Origin: Roseospira visakhapatnamensis
GTDB lineage: Bacteria > Pseudomonadota > Alphaproteobacteria > Rhodospirillales > Rhodospirillaceae
Assembly (NCBI RefSeq): GCF_014197915.1
Contig: NZ_JACIGK010000009.1
Coordinates: forward strand, 1-64,000
DNA length: 64,000 bases
Direction of reading: 5' to 3'
Below the pieces are notes generated by a model. It was not told the origin of the DNA. It saw only the letters and a list, made by a program, of their open reading frames with translations, and searched no databases. The first letter of the stretch is position 1, and every line of letters begins with the position of its first letter. The position numbers and the translations under genes are program-made. Below are positions 55,035 through 63,882 of the stretch, piece by piece.

Positions 55035-56954
55035 CTACCGCCTGTCGCCCGCCCCGTGGAAGCTCTCATAGATCGTCCTCGCCAGCGCCGCGCTGATGCC
55101 GTCGACCGCCTCCAGGTCGGCGAGGCCGGCCTGGGAGACCGCCTTGGCCGACCCGAAATGGTGCATCAAGGCCCGCTTGCGGGTGGCGCCGATGCCGGGA
55201 ATGCCGTCCAGGGGGTTGGCGCCGGCGGACTTCTTGCGGCGCGCCCGGTGGGTGCCGATGGCGAAGCGGTGGGCCTCGTCGCGCAACCGCTGAACGAAGT
55301 ACAGGACGGGATGGTTGGGCGGCAGCAGGAACGAGGGCTTGCCGGACATGAAGAAGCGCTCCCGCCCGGCATCGCGATCCGGCCCCTTGGCGATGCCCAC
55401 CAGGGGCAGATCCTCGATGCCCAGGTCGGCCAGTACCCCCAGGGCGGCCGAAAGCTGCCCCTGGCCGCCGTCGATCAACACCAGGTCGGGCCACTGGCCG
55501 CGCGCGCGCTCCGGGTCCTCCTTCAGGGCGCGGCCGAAGCGGCGTTCCATGACCTCGCGCATCATGGCGTAGTCGTCGGCGGTGGTCTCGGCCTGGCGGA
55601 TGTTGAAGGTGCGGTAGGCGTTCTTCTGGAAGCCCTCGGGGCCGGCGACGATCATGCCGCCCACCGGGTTGGTGCCGGAGATGTGCGAGTTGTCGTAGAC
55701 CTCCACCCGCTCCGGCGGCGCCTCCAGCCCCAGCACCTCGGCCAGCCCCTCCAGCAACGTCCGCTGGGCGCCGGTCTCGGCCAGGCGCCGGGCCAGGGCC
55801 TCGCGGGCGTTGGTCACCGCGTGGTCCACCACCTTGCGGCGGTCGCCCCGTTGCGGCACCAGCAGGCGCACCCGGCGGTCGGCGCGGATGCACAGGGCCT
55901 CCTCCACCAGGGCGGCGTTGGGCACCGGTTCGGACAGCAGCACCGCCTTGGGCGGCTGCTGGCGGGCGTAGAACTGGCCCAGGAACGCCTCCAGCACGGT
56001 CCCCGGCGCGTCGTCCCGGGCATGGGTCGGAAAGTAGGCGCGGTTGCCGTGGTTGGCGCCGGCGCGGAAGAAGAACACCTGCACGCAGGTCTGGCCGCCC
56101 GCCTGATGCAGGCCGATCACATCGGCCTCGCCCAGGCCCGGCAGGGCGATATCCTGGTGGGCCTGCACGGTGGTCAGGGCGCGGATGCGATCGCGGTAGT
56201 CGGCGGCCTCCTCGAAGGCCAGGCGGGCGCTGGCCTCCTCCATGCGCCGGGCCAGGTCGCGTTGCAGGTCCTGGCTGCGGCCCTCCAGGAAGGCGCGGGC
56301 CTGGTCCACCAGGGCGTCGTAGGCGGGGCGGTCGATGCGGTCGACGCAGGGCGCGCAGCAGCGCTTGATCTGGAACAGCAGGCAGGGACGGGACCGGTTG
56401 GCGAACACCGTGTCGGAGCAACTGCGCAGCAGGAAGGCTTTCTGAAGCGCCACCAGGGTGCGGTTGACGGCCCCGGCGGAGGCGAACGGCCCATGGTACC
56501 GACCCGGCCGGCTGCGCGGCCCGCGATGCTTGACCACTTGCGGATAGGCGTGGTCGCCGGTCAGCAGGATGAACGGGAACGACTTGTCGTCGCGCAGCAG
56601 GATGTTGAACCGGGGCTTCAGCTTCTTGATGAGGTTGCTTTCCAGCAACAGCGCCTCGGCCTCGGTGTGCGTGGTGACGATCTCCATCCGCGCGGTGGTC
56701 GCCACCATGCGCCGCAACCGGGGGGGCAGGCGCTCCGGCCGCGTATAGGTCACCACCCGCTTGCGCAAGTCCCGCGCCTTGCCGACGTAGAGGGCGTCGC
56801 CGTGGCGGTCGAGCATGCGATAGACCCCAGGCACGTTGGGCAGGGTGCGCCAGGTGGCCAGGATCACCGCGACGCCATCGTCCGGCGCCGGATCCCCCGG
56901 GTTGGGGGTGGGGTCGGGCGTGGCCTCGGCGGGCTGGGGGAGAGACTGGGTCAT
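55035..56954 (-). CDS. uvrC: UvrABC system protein C
   Basis: Endonuclease that makes both cuts in nucleotide excision repair. The GIY-YIG domain starts [23 protein letters not shown] (about 37-59, in part). A Cys-rich stretch [14 protein letters not shown] follows, then UVR motif ([22 protein letters not shown]), the RNase-H-like C-terminal nuclease with [16 protein letters not shown] and [15 protein letters not shown], and tandem HhH motifs at the end. The ATG at 56954 gives 639 aa; no strong ribosome site is seen. The open frame extends far upstream but without family similarity. Confidence 0.95.
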   Translation of the reverse strand: MTQSLPQPAEATPDPTPNPGDPAPDDGVAVILATWRTLPNVPGVYRMLDRHGDALYVGKARDLRKRVVTYTRPERLPPRLRRMVATTARMEIVTTHTEAEALLLESNLIKKLKPRFNILLRDDKSFPFILLTGDHAYPQVVKHRGPRSRPGRYHGPFASAGAVNRTLVALQKAFLLRSCSDTVFANRSRPCLLFQIKRCCAPCVDRIDRPAYDALVDQARAFLEGRSQDLQRDLARRMEEASARLAFEEAADYRDRIRALTTVQAHQDIALPGLGEADVIGLHQAGGQTCVQVFFFRAGANHGNRAYFPTHARDDAPGTVLEAFLGQFYARQQPPKAVLLSEPVPNAALVEEALCIRADRRVRLLVPQRGDRRKVVDHAVTNAREALARRLAETGAQRTLLEGLAEVLGLEAPPERVEVYDNSHISGTNPVGGMIVAGPEGFQKNAYRTFNIRQAETTADDYAMMREVMERRFGRALKEDPERARGQWPDLVLIDGGQGQLSAALGVLADLGIEDLPLVGIAKGPDRDAGRERFFMSGKPSFLLPPNHPVLYFVQRLRDEAHRFAIGTHRARRKKSAGANPLDGIPGIGATRKRALMHHFGSAKAVSQAGLADLEAVDGISAALARTIYESFHGAGDRR

Positions 56955-57692
56955 CGGAGCGGTCGATCGGTCTGGTCGTGGAGTGAGGGCCTGCCGAGGA
57001 CAATGGGGCGCGGCCCCCGGGGATGCCACCCCCTGAATGCCGGGCCCCGAAGGACCGGCCCCAAGCGACCGCCTGGGGCATGGCGGCAAGGGGTTGGCCA
57101 CGCCGAAGGGCGGAGAGCGTATCATTCGCGCCCCGCATCGCACCGCACATGCGGCCGGCGGTTCTGAAACCCTGCGTTTTGTCCCGCGCCACCGGCGCCC
57201 CGAATCACCCCCAAGGGCCGATGCGCGCGCCAGATCAAGCCAAAATCTATCCACGGAACATGTGGATAACTTTGTGGACGGAGCGTGAGGCGATGTCCCG
57301 ATCACAAGGGATTCCGCCGTTTTCATCCCCTTGCCCACAAAATGTGCAGGCTTGTTAAGGTGTTGATATAAAAAGAAAAAATTTTTTGAACCAAGATTGC
57401 GGGGGACATGCCGATTCGGTTCTTGACAGTCGAAAGACCCATTCGTGACAGGGGCGCGCCTGTGCACAAGTTCCACGAGACAGTGGCGCCTGGGCACCCC
57501 GGACGATGACGCATCCGGAAAAGTCCTGGTATTTCGCCCTATTGCTTTGGGTGTGTCCCATCGTGTCGAAAGAACGAATCCGATGGAATGACCGGATGCC
57601 CGACCTGGGAAAGCGGCACCGCCCCGGGACCTGGACGGGACCGACTCGTCATGGCCGCCACGGCCGCCAGCGGCCGGTCGGCCGGCCCGCCG
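56955..57692. other. Long non-coding region with DnaA-box cluster and AT-rich tract (oriC candidate)
   Basis: About 740 bases with no supported gene. An exact DnaA box (TGTGGATAA, inverse of TTATCCACA) is at 57261-57269. Near-matches are CTATCCACG (57247), TGTGGACGG (57273), TTGCCCACA (57331) and TGTGCACAA (57461). A strongly AT-rich tract with A-runs and a T-run lies at 57361-57395, in an otherwise high-GC window. Several GANTC sites occur (near 57202, 57310, 57413, 57578). The mix of boxes beside a melting-prone tract is what an alphaproteobacterial origin would show; a DnaA-controlled promoter is the main alternative. Confidence 0.5.
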
Positions 57693-58118
57693 TCACCCGA
57701 ATGGATTCAGGCGCTCGATGGTCACGCCGACGCTGCCGGCATCCGCGAACACATCCAGCTTCTCCACCCGGACCAGCGCCCGTCGCACGCGGCTGTCCTC
57801 CAGGCACGCGTCGGCGATCCGCTCGGCCAGGGTCTCCACCAGATTGACGTGGCCGGCCGCCACGATCGCCCGCACCCGATCCAGCACCACCTCGTAGCAG
57901 ACCACGTTTTCCAGCCGGTCGTCCAACGGCACCCCGCCCTCGCGCACCGCCAGGTCCAGGTTGAGGCGAATCCGCTGCGGCGCCTGCCGCTCGTGATCGT
58001 ACACGCCGATGCGCGCCGACAGGTCCAGGTCACGCACGAACACGTGGCGCAGACCCGCCCGCGCGTCCGCCAACAGGCCGGACGGCGCCACGGGGTACAG
58101 CTTGGATCGAGGACTCAT
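57693..58118 (-). CDS. folB: Dihydroneopterin aldolase
   Basis: Folate-pathway aldolase that converts dihydroneopterin to 6-hydroxymethyl-dihydropterin and glycolaldehyde. Marks are VFVRDLDLSARIGVYDHER (about 25-43), VNLVETLAERIADACL with the substrate-binding Glu, and VRVEKLDVFADAGSVGV with the active-site Lys. From ATG 58118 it is 141 aa; ATG 58130 is also possible. The reductase upstream fits a shared pteridine role. Confidence 0.9.
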   Translation of the reverse strand: MSPRSKLYPVAPSGLLADARAGLRHVFVRDLDLSARIGVYDHERQAPQRIRLNLDLAVREGGVPLDDRLENVVCYEVVLDRVRAIVAAGHVNLVETLAERIADACLEDSRVRRALVRVEKLDVFADAGSVGVTIERLNPFG

Positions 58119-58235
58119 CGGACCATCCATGCCCGGGGGAGTGGGGAGGAGGACGGCACACGGGATCGCCGCCTCACAGAAGCCGCCCACGCGTCGTGTC
58201 CGGGGCGGTCGGGACCGATGAAGGCCCGCAACGGG

Positions 58236-59084
58236 TCACTCTTGCGGCGGCATGGCCAGGGTGTCCGCCGGAGGCCAGGCCCACGCCAGATGCTGGCCGC
58301 CGTCCAGCGCCAACATTTGCCCGGTTACCGACGGCGCCGCAAGGAGAAACCGGGCGGCGCGCCGGATCTCGTCCGGCGAGGTGCCGCGCCGCAGAGGCAG
58401 GGCCGCGCACTGGGCATCGAAGTGCGCCTGGGTCTGGCGCGGGCTGGGCAGCGCCGGCCCCGGACCGATGGCGTTGACGCGGATGCGGGGCGCCAGCGCC
58501 AGCGCCAGGCTCTGGGTCAACGCCCACAGGCCGGCCTTGCTGACGCTATAGCTGACGAAGTGCGGCGTCAGGCTCCAGACCCGCTGGTCGATCAGGTTCA
58601 GGACGGCGCCCTCGGCCTCGGCCGGCAAGGCCCGCGCCATGGCCTGGGTGAGCACGAAGGGCGCCCGAAGGTTGGGCTCCACGTGGCCATCCCAGCTTTC
58701 GCGGGTGACCGTGTCCCAGGCATCGTATTCGAAGGTGGAGGCATTGTTGACCAGCACCCCGACCGCCCCGCCCAGGGCCGCCGCCGCACGCGCCACCAGG
58801 GGGGCGGTCTCGGCCTCCACCGACAGATCCGCCCGCAGGGTGACGGCGCGCCCGCCGCGCCCGACAATCTCCCGGCGCACGGCCTCGGCCTCGTCGGCGG
58901 CACCCCGGTGGTGCACGGCGACCGCGAAGCCGGCCTCGGCCAGGTCCAGGGCCAGGGCGCGCCCCAGGCGCCGGCCGGCGCCGGTGACCAGCGCATGCCG
59001 GGGAATGCCGGCCGGCACGGGCCAGCCGGCGGACAGGACGTCGGCCGAGGCGTCGGCTGGGGACGGCGGGGACGCGTCGGTCAT
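58236..59084 (-). CDS. Short-chain dehydrogenase, pteridine-reductase-like
   Basis: NAD(P)H-dependent SDR. The cofactor motif is TGAGRRLG (about 34-41), the TG-x3-R-x-G form of FolM and pteridine reductases rather than the common TG-x3-G-x-G. The structural NNAS and the catalytic Tyr-Lys (YSVSK) are present, and DQRVW replaces the usual catalytic Ser segment. A short Ala/Pro-rich N-terminal tail precedes the Rossmann fold. 282 aa. It lies just upstream of folB, so reduction of dihydropteridines or dihydrofolate is likely; this is inferred from motif and neighbour. Confidence 0.85.
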   Translation of the reverse strand: MTDASPPSPADASADVLSAGWPVPAGIPRHALVTGAGRRLGRALALDLAEAGFAVAVHHRGAADEAEAVRREIVGRGGRAVTLRADLSVEAETAPLVARAAAALGGAVGVLVNNASTFEYDAWDTVTRESWDGHVEPNLRAPFVLTQAMARALPAEAEGAVLNLIDQRVWSLTPHFVSYSVSKAGLWALTQSLALALAPRIRVNAIGPGPALPSPRQTQAHFDAQCAALPLRRGTSPDEIRRAARFLLAAPSVTGQMLALDGGQHLAWAWPPADTLAMPPQE

Positions 59085-59115
59085 GGCGGGCGGCTCCGGT
59101 CTGCGGGGGCTCCGG

Positions 59116-60096
59116 TCAGGCATCACCCAGAAGGCGGGCGACCCCCACGTACTGCGCGGCGATGTAGGCGACATACAGGCTCAGGAACACCACGCCCGCG
59201 AGGCGCCCCATGCCGCCGTGCCGCAGCAGCATCGGCACCGCCAGCAGGCTCACCACCACCATGGCCCACAGGTCGAAGCGCAGGATCTGGTCGGGCACCT
59301 GAATCGGGATCACCAGCGCCGTCAGGCCCAGAATGGCCAGGATGTTGAAGATGTTGGAGCCAAGCACGTTGCCCACGGCAACCTCCGGCCGGCCCTTGAG
59401 GGCGGCCGCCACGCACACCGCCAGCTCCGGCAACGAGGTGCCCACGGCCACCATGGTCAGGCCGATCACCTCTTCCGGCACGCCCTGGACACGGGCGATG
59501 TCCACCGCCCCGGTGACCATCAGGTGGGCGCCGGCCATCACCGCCAGCAGCCCCGCCAGCATCGCCGCCACGATCACCAGCCAGGAGCGGTTCTTGAGCC
59601 CCTCGTACTCCTCCACCTCGGCGATATGGACGCCCGTGCCGTCGGGACGGCTGGAATCGCGCCGGTAGGACTGGACAATGAACACTGCCAGAAGGGCGAC
59701 CATCACCCCGCCCTGCCAGCGCGGGATCTCGCCCGACATCGCCACGCCGACGAACACGGCGGTGACCGCCAGCATGATGACGGTGTCGTGCCGGTTCTCC
59801 CCCGGCGGACTGACGATGGGCTTCAGCACCGCCGTGGCGCCCAGGATCAGCAGCACGTTGGCGATGTTGGAGCCGACCACGTTGCCGACGGAAATCCCCG
59901 GCGACCCGGCCAGGGCGGCCCGCAGGCTGACCACCAGTTCGGGCAGCGAGGTCCCGAAGGCCACCACGGTGAGGGCCACCACCAGGGCGGACACCCCCAG
60001 GCGCTCGGCCATCGCCACCGCGCCCTTGACGAGAACATGGGACCCGGCGGGCAGCAACACCACGCCGGCCAACACCAGACTCAGGGACACCAGCAC
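59116..60096 (-). CDS. CaCA-type Na+/Ca2+ exchanger (YrbG-like)
   Basis: Ten-helix cation exchanger, 326 aa. Both alpha-repeats are complete: AFGTSLPELVVS with GNVVGSNIANVLL in the first half, AVGTSLPELAVC with GNVLGSNIFNIL in the second, each with the cation-binding Glu. A charged cytoplasmic loop (about 145-170) divides the halves. Start is a GTG at 60096, four bases after the CBS-protein stop, so it is the last gene of the DUF1538-PII-CBS operon. Calcium is the usual ion; not shown here. Confidence 0.92.
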   Translation of the reverse strand: MLVSLSLVLAGVVLLPAGSHVLVKGAVAMAERLGVSALVVALTVVAFGTSLPELVVSLRAALAGSPGISVGNVVGSNIANVLLILGATAVLKPIVSPPGENRHDTVIMLAVTAVFVGVAMSGEIPRWQGGVMVALLAVFIVQSYRRDSSRPDGTGVHIAEVEEYEGLKNRSWLVIVAAMLAGLLAVMAGAHLMVTGAVDIARVQGVPEEVIGLTMVAVGTSLPELAVCVAAALKGRPEVAVGNVLGSNIFNILAILGLTALVIPIQVPDQILRFDLWAMVVVSLLAVPMLLRHGGMGRLAGVVFLSLYVAYIAAQYVGVARLLGDA

Positions 60097-60100
60097 GCGA

Positions 60101-60550
60101 TCACGCCTCCGTCACGGCGGGGCGGGCCCCCTCACGGGCGCCCAGGTACGCCAGCACCAGATCCCTCAGGGTGACGATGCCCACCAGGGATCCGTTGTCG
60201 ATGACGATGGCGCGGGACAGATGGAAGCGCCCCAGCAGACGGATGGCGTACTTGGTGTCCATGTCGGCCCGAACCGAGATCAGGGGTTTGCTCATGATCT
60301 CGTACACATTGACGCGCTCGGGCGCCCGGTCAAGGGCCACCACCTTATCGGCGATGTCCTGAATCACGATCATGCCGTATTCGTCGTGTTCGTTCCGCTT
60401 GCGGACCACCAGCGAACTCACGCCCTTTTCCGCGATCATGCGCACCGCGTCGGCGACCGTCGCCATGCCCTCGATCAGGTAGGGGGTTTCGGACATCACA
60501 TCGCGGACGGGCACATAGGGGTGGACCGGCGCGGGGGACTTGGCGCTCAT
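60101..60550 (-). CDS. Tandem CBS-domain protein
   Basis: Cytoplasmic protein made only of two CBS motifs (about 18-70 and 82-140: VRDVMSETPYLIEG, VSSLVVRKR, YEIMSKPLISV, LSRAIVIDNGSLVGIVTLRDLV). CBS pairs bind adenine nucleotides and report energy or ionic state. 149 aa. The start overlaps the PII-like gene's stop by four bases and the exchanger follows after four bases. It is likely a regulator of one of the adjacent transporters (inference from context). Confidence 0.92.
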   Translation of the reverse strand: MSAKSPAPVHPYVPVRDVMSETPYLIEGMATVADAVRMIAEKGVSSLVVRKRNEHDEYGMIVIQDIADKVVALDRAPERVNVYEIMSKPLISVRADMDTKYAIRLLGRFHLSRAIVIDNGSLVGIVTLRDLVLAYLGAREGARPAVTEA

Positions 60551-60897
60551 ATCTCGTCCTCGATCTCGCTCTGGAGGGTATGGATCTGGCTGCCCAGCCC
60601 GACCGCGTCCTCGACGTCGATCATCACGGCCACGCCGGTCCCGGGGCGGTCGTCGAAGCCGCCGGCCTCCGAGATACGCTCCAGGATGCGCCGGGACAGA
60701 TGCTGCTCGACGATGATCAGCACGACGTCGCGGGCACCGCTCAGGTCCAGGCCGAAGAACGTCTTGGTCTTCTTCAGCCCCTGCCCCCGGGCGCTGGTCA
60801 CCACCGTGCAGCCGGTGGCCCCCTCGGCGCGGGCGGCGTCGACGATGGCGTCGGTGACCTCATCCGAGACACTGGCGACGATAAGCTTGAACTTCAT
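60547..60897 (-). CDS. PII-like signalling protein
   Basis: Protein of 116 aa with the PII ferredoxin-like fold: KFKLIVASVSDEVTDAIVDAARAEGATGCTV at the start (in part), a T-loop-like ARGQGLKKTKTFFGLDLSG, and GTGVAVMIDVEDAVGL at the end. The Tyr51 that is uridylylated in GlnB/GlnK is missing and the second PII signature is altered, so it is not a classic nitrogen PII. It overlaps the DUF1538 gene upstream (ATGA) and the CBS gene downstream. It probably binds a nucleotide and controls the transporter next to it. Confidence 0.88.
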   Translation of the reverse strand: MKFKLIVASVSDEVTDAIVDAARAEGATGCTVVTSARGQGLKKTKTFFGLDLSGARDVVLIIVEQHLSRRILERISEAGGFDDRPGTGVAVMIDVEDAVGLGSQIHTLQSEIEDEI

Positions 60898-61733
60898 GGC
60901 TGGTCGCGCTCCTGGCGCGGATCGCGTCCGTCCGGGCGTCGGGCCGCGCGGCGGGCCACGAGGGCGCCCAGTTGCGCGTAGCCCATGACGGTGATCATGG
61001 GAAACAGACTGGCCAGGGCGATCAGGCCGAAACCGTCCAGCAACGGGCTGCGCCCGGGAATGCTGGAGGCCAGCCCCAAGCCCAGGGCCGTGACCAGGGG
61101 AACGGTGACCGTGGAGGTGGTGACCCCCCCGGAATCGTAGGCGAGCGGGACGATGGCGCGCGGGGCGAACGCCGTCTGAACGATCACCACCACATAGCCG
61201 ATGACGATGAACAAGGGCAAGGACCAGCCGGTGACGATGCGCATCGTTCCCAGCGCCACGCCGATGGACACGCCCACCGCCACCGCCACCCGCAGGCCCC
61301 CGCTCCTGACCGCGCCGCCGGAGACCTCGGTCACCTTCAGGCTCACGGCGATCAGCGCCGGCTCGGCGATGGTGGTTGAAAAGCCGATGGCGGCGGCGAA
61401 GGCGTAGACCCACAGGTAGTCGCGCCAGCGCACGCCGTCGGCGCCCCGGGCCGCCTCCGCGCCCTCGGCGCCGTGGATGAACGCCGGGTCGGTGAGCTGC
61501 GTGGCCATGATCTCGCCCAGCGGGAACAGGGCCATCTCCAGGCCCACCAGGAACAGGTCCAGTCCCAGGACGACGTACAGGAACCCCAGGATCATGCGCC
61601 GCAGATGCGGCACCTTCTGGCGCAGCACCATCACCTGGAACAGCACCAGGATCAGCAGGATCGGCGCCACGTCCAGCACCGTGCTCCACAGGGTATCGAC
61701 CAGATCGATGGCCAGGGACGTTGCGGGCGGCAC
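60894..61733 (-). CDS. DUF1538 membrane protein, second subunit
   Basis: A 279-aa membrane protein of the DUF1538 family. About eight helices; conserved motifs are [26 protein letters not shown] and [22 protein letters not shown] prefer the GTG at 61733, which has GGGAGGA upstream; the frame opens at a GTG at 61775 inside a hairpin region. DUF1538 genes occur as pairs; from memory, a Halomonas pair (UmpA/UmpB) was reported to act as a two-component Na+(Li+,K+)/H+ antiporter. A cation role here is by analogy. The C-terminus is Arg-rich and overlaps the PII-like gene. Confidence 0.85.
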   Translation of the reverse strand: MPPATSLAIDLVDTLWSTVLDVAPILLILVLFQVMVLRQKVPHLRRMILGFLYVVLGLDLFLVGLEMALFPLGEIMATQLTDPAFIHGAEGAEAARGADGVRWRDYLWVYAFAAAIGFSTTIAEPALIAVSLKVTEVSGGAVRSGGLRVAVAVGVSIGVALGTMRIVTGWSLPLFIVIGYVVVIVQTAFAPRAIVPLAYDSGGVTTSTVTVPLVTALGLGLASSIPGRSPLLDGFGLIALASLFPMITVMGYAQLGALVARRAARRPDGRDPRQERDQP

Positions 61734-61776
61734 GGCGCGGGTTCCTCCCTCATGGGCCGCTGGCGGCGGCGTCACA

Positions 61777-61880
61777 CCGCCCGACGAAAGAAGAGACTTC
61801 TTTCGTCGGGCGGCCGGCGCGACCGCGCCGGCGCCGCGAAGCGGCGTATGGCCTTTGTCCTGACGAGTCAGGGCAAAGGC
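61777..61880 (-). promoter_or_regulatory. Cluster of strong hairpins between the two DUF1538 genes
   Basis: Four hairpins fill the gap. 61851-61880: GCCTTTGTCCTGAC / GTCAGGGCAAAGGC with a two-base loop. 61832-61846: CGCCGC-GAA-GCGGCG. About 61812-61835: GGCCGGCGCG / CGCGCCGGC. 61777-61813: a perfect 17-bp stem, CCGCCCGACGAAAGAAG and its inverse, with a three-base loop. No clean T-run follows. They would stall or set the ratio of the two subunits, protect mRNA ends, or be a REP-like repeat; the sequence alone does not say which. Confidence 0.65.
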
Positions 61881-61889
61881 CGGCTGGTA

Positions 61890-62621
61890 TCAGTAGGCCA
61901 GTCCGTAGAGCATCACGAACATCATCGGCGTCAGGCTGGCGAAGGCGATGAGCCCGAACCCGTCGATCATCGGATTGCGCCCGCCCAGCGCGGTGGCCAG
62001 CCCCACGCCCAGGGCGGTGACCAGGGGCACGGTGATGGTGGAGGTGGTGACACCGCCGGAATCGTAGGCGACGCCGACGATCTCCGGCGGGGCGATGAAG
62101 GTCAGGCCCACCACCACCACGTAGCCGCCGATGATCAACACCGGCACGGGCCAGCCCTTGAGAATACGGAACACGCCCAGCAGCAGCGCCACGCCGACCG
62201 AGACCGCCACCGTGTAGCGCAAGCCCAGGGCGTAGGTCGCGCGGCTGTCCGCGTCGGCGGCGATCAGGTCCGCCTGGGCGGCGGCCTCGGCGGCCTCGGC
62301 GGCCACGGCGATCAGCGCCGGCTCGGCCACCGTGGTGCCGAACCCCAGGGCGAAGGCGAAGGCCAGCAGCCAGGCCACGCTGCCCTTGTGGGCGAAGGCG
62401 TTGGCCATGGACTCGCCCAGCGGGAACAGGCCCATTTCCAGGCCCTGGATGAAGAACGCCAGCCCCAGCAGCACCAGCCCCAACCCGGTCACAATCGGTA
62501 GCAGGTTGGGGAACGGCTGTTGCAGGACCACAAGCTGAAAGAAGCCGATCACCAGGATGATCGGCGCCAGATCGCGCAGGGCGCTCAGGATCAGGCGCAG
62601 GAATGACAGCAGGGCCGGCAT
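61890..62621 (-). CDS. DUF1538 membrane protein, first subunit
   Basis: A 243-aa membrane protein homologous to the DUF1538 protein downstream. Conserved motifs are [25 protein letters not shown] and [21 protein letters not shown]. It ends after the last helix with no charged tail. It is the first gene of the DUF1538-DUF1538-PII-CBS-exchanger set. The gap to the second DUF1538 gene is packed with hairpins. The two proteins probably form a heteromeric cation transporter. Confidence 0.87.
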   Translation of the reverse strand: MPALLSFLRLILSALRDLAPIILVIGFFQLVVLQQPFPNLLPIVTGLGLVLLGLAFFIQGLEMGLFPLGESMANAFAHKGSVAWLLAFAFALGFGTTVAEPALIAVAAEAAEAAAQADLIAADADSRATYALGLRYTVAVSVGVALLLGVFRILKGWPVPVLIIGGYVVVVGLTFIAPPEIVGVAYDSGGVTTSTITVPLVTALGVGLATALGGRNPMIDGFGLIAFASLTPMMFVMLYGLAY

Positions 62622-62735
62622 GGCGGCGGCGCGCTCCGGGCCGGGAGGACAGCGAACGGACGTCCACGGCGACCATGCGGGCTGCCCGCCGGACTGTCAA
62701 TGCGTGTGGTCAACCCGCTCCCGGAGGCCGGCGCC

Positions 62736-63311
62736 CTACAGGATCACCCAGGCCGTGAAGCCGACCACGGCCGCCGAAAGGATCAGGGAGACCAGCATGA
62801 GCACGCCGTCCTCCACCGTCAGCGCCACGCCGAAGAGGGTGATCACCAGGGACGGCGGAGCGGTTCCCCCGGGGATAACGGCCAGCGGATACATCGACAG
62901 CGCCATGACGACGATGACCACCATCGCCAGGGGGCGCCAGGGTGCCGCCGTCATCGCTTCCAGGCGGGGACGGACCACGGCGGCCGCGCGCCTCACCCAG
63001 GGCCGCACCGCGCCGATGGCTCGGCGCGCCCGGTCACTCTCGACGCGGGCGTGGCGGAGACGCGCGGGAACCCACGGCGGCCCCGTCCGCACCAGCGACT
63101 GGATCACCAGCAGGATCAGAACGGTCGCCAACAGAATGCCGGCCCCCGGAATCCAGTTGATCGGCGACAGCATGACCAGACCGACGGCAAACACCAGCGG
63201 CCCATAGGCGCGCCGGCCGAACGCGGACATCATGTCGTCGGCGGAGACCGTGTCGCCGTCGTTCGCCGCGTTTTCCAGCGTGTCGAGCACATCTTCCATG
63301 CTTTGGGCCAT
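62736..63311 (-). CDS. ExoD-like membrane protein
   Basis: A 191-aa protein of the exopolysaccharide synthesis ExoD family. An N-terminal helix (MEDVLDTLENAANDGDTVS) precedes helices that include YGPLVFAVGLVMLSPINWIPG, an Arg-rich cytoplasmic section (about 75-115) and further helices to the C-terminus. ExoD was first linked to exopolysaccharide production and alkaline-pH tolerance in rhizobia; the molecular role is unknown. ATG 63311 has GGAGGAC upstream. Its place near the DUF1538 cation module is compatible with a pH or ion role. Confidence 0.8.
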   Translation of the reverse strand: MAQSMEDVLDTLENAANDGDTVSADDMMSAFGRRAYGPLVFAVGLVMLSPINWIPGAGILLATVLILLVIQSLVRTGPPWVPARLRHARVESDRARRAIGAVRPWVRRAAAVVRPRLEAMTAAPWRPLAMVVIVVMALSMYPLAVIPGGTAPPSLVITLFGVALTVEDGVLMLVSLILSAAVVGFTAWVIL

Positions 63312-63760
63312 GCGTCCCGGTCCTCCATTGTCGCGTGCGCGGCGTCCCGGCGGCGGGTGTGTCCGGGGCCTCGACCCCGCCGGGTCCCGGTCGAAAAGAC
63401 CGCCACCGGCGACCGGCGTGGTCACGGGCGGCGGCACCGTCTGCGGGAGGGGCCAGGCCCCATGGACATGACGATAGCATCGGGATGGGCGCCACCAAGC
63501 CGACGGCGGGACGCGTCACCTCTGGAAGTCCCTTCGCCCTCTCGGGCGCGTTCGGGATCACGACGGCGTGGACGTCCTGTACGGCCCGTCTTCACCCCGA
63601 CCGAGCGCGGCGAACAGAGGGATCGCCCGAGGCAACCGGGAACTCCCGTTCAAACGCCGCGACGTCCCCGTGCCCCTGTTGTCGCCCCGCGTGACTCCGA
63701 AGATCGTCCAGCCCGTCCCGACTCACGGCAACGACCATCGGAGTCAGGACCCCTCGTGCA
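63312..63760. other. Intergenic region upstream of the ExoD-like gene
   Basis: About 450 bases with no supported gene. It should hold the promoter of the ExoD-like gene. Short open frames here have no recognisable product. Confidence 0.35.
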
Positions 63761-63882
63761 GCGACGCTTTCAGGGGAGCCCCCCTTGAATACAAACGTCG
63801 CCGCACAAGACATTGTTTCCAGTGCCCTTTCGATCCAGACAAAAGAATACGGACGGCATTTTGTGTCTGGATCAGCGCACTA
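63761..63882. repeat. Interspersed two-hairpin repeat, copy D
   Basis: Inverted copy of the element at 32983-33098. One hairpin spans GCGACG...TTCAGGGG / CCCCTTGAA...CGTCGC (63761-63801). The shared spacer GCCGCACAAGACATTGTTTCC follows in part. A second hairpin has perfect arms GATCCAGACA / TGTCTGGATC (63832-63873). It ends GCGCACTAG, and the CTA of this end is the stop codon of the HdeD-like gene on the minus strand. Confidence 0.7.

Noticed and set aside
57422-57460. TTGACA at 57422 as a sigma-70 promoter
   Set aside because: No acceptable -10 hexamer lies 16-18 bases downstream, and no gene follows on that strand.
57037-57847. Small open frames in the uvrC-folB gap
   Set aside because: They overlap one another on both strands, lack ribosome sites and recognisable products, and cross the AT-rich tract.
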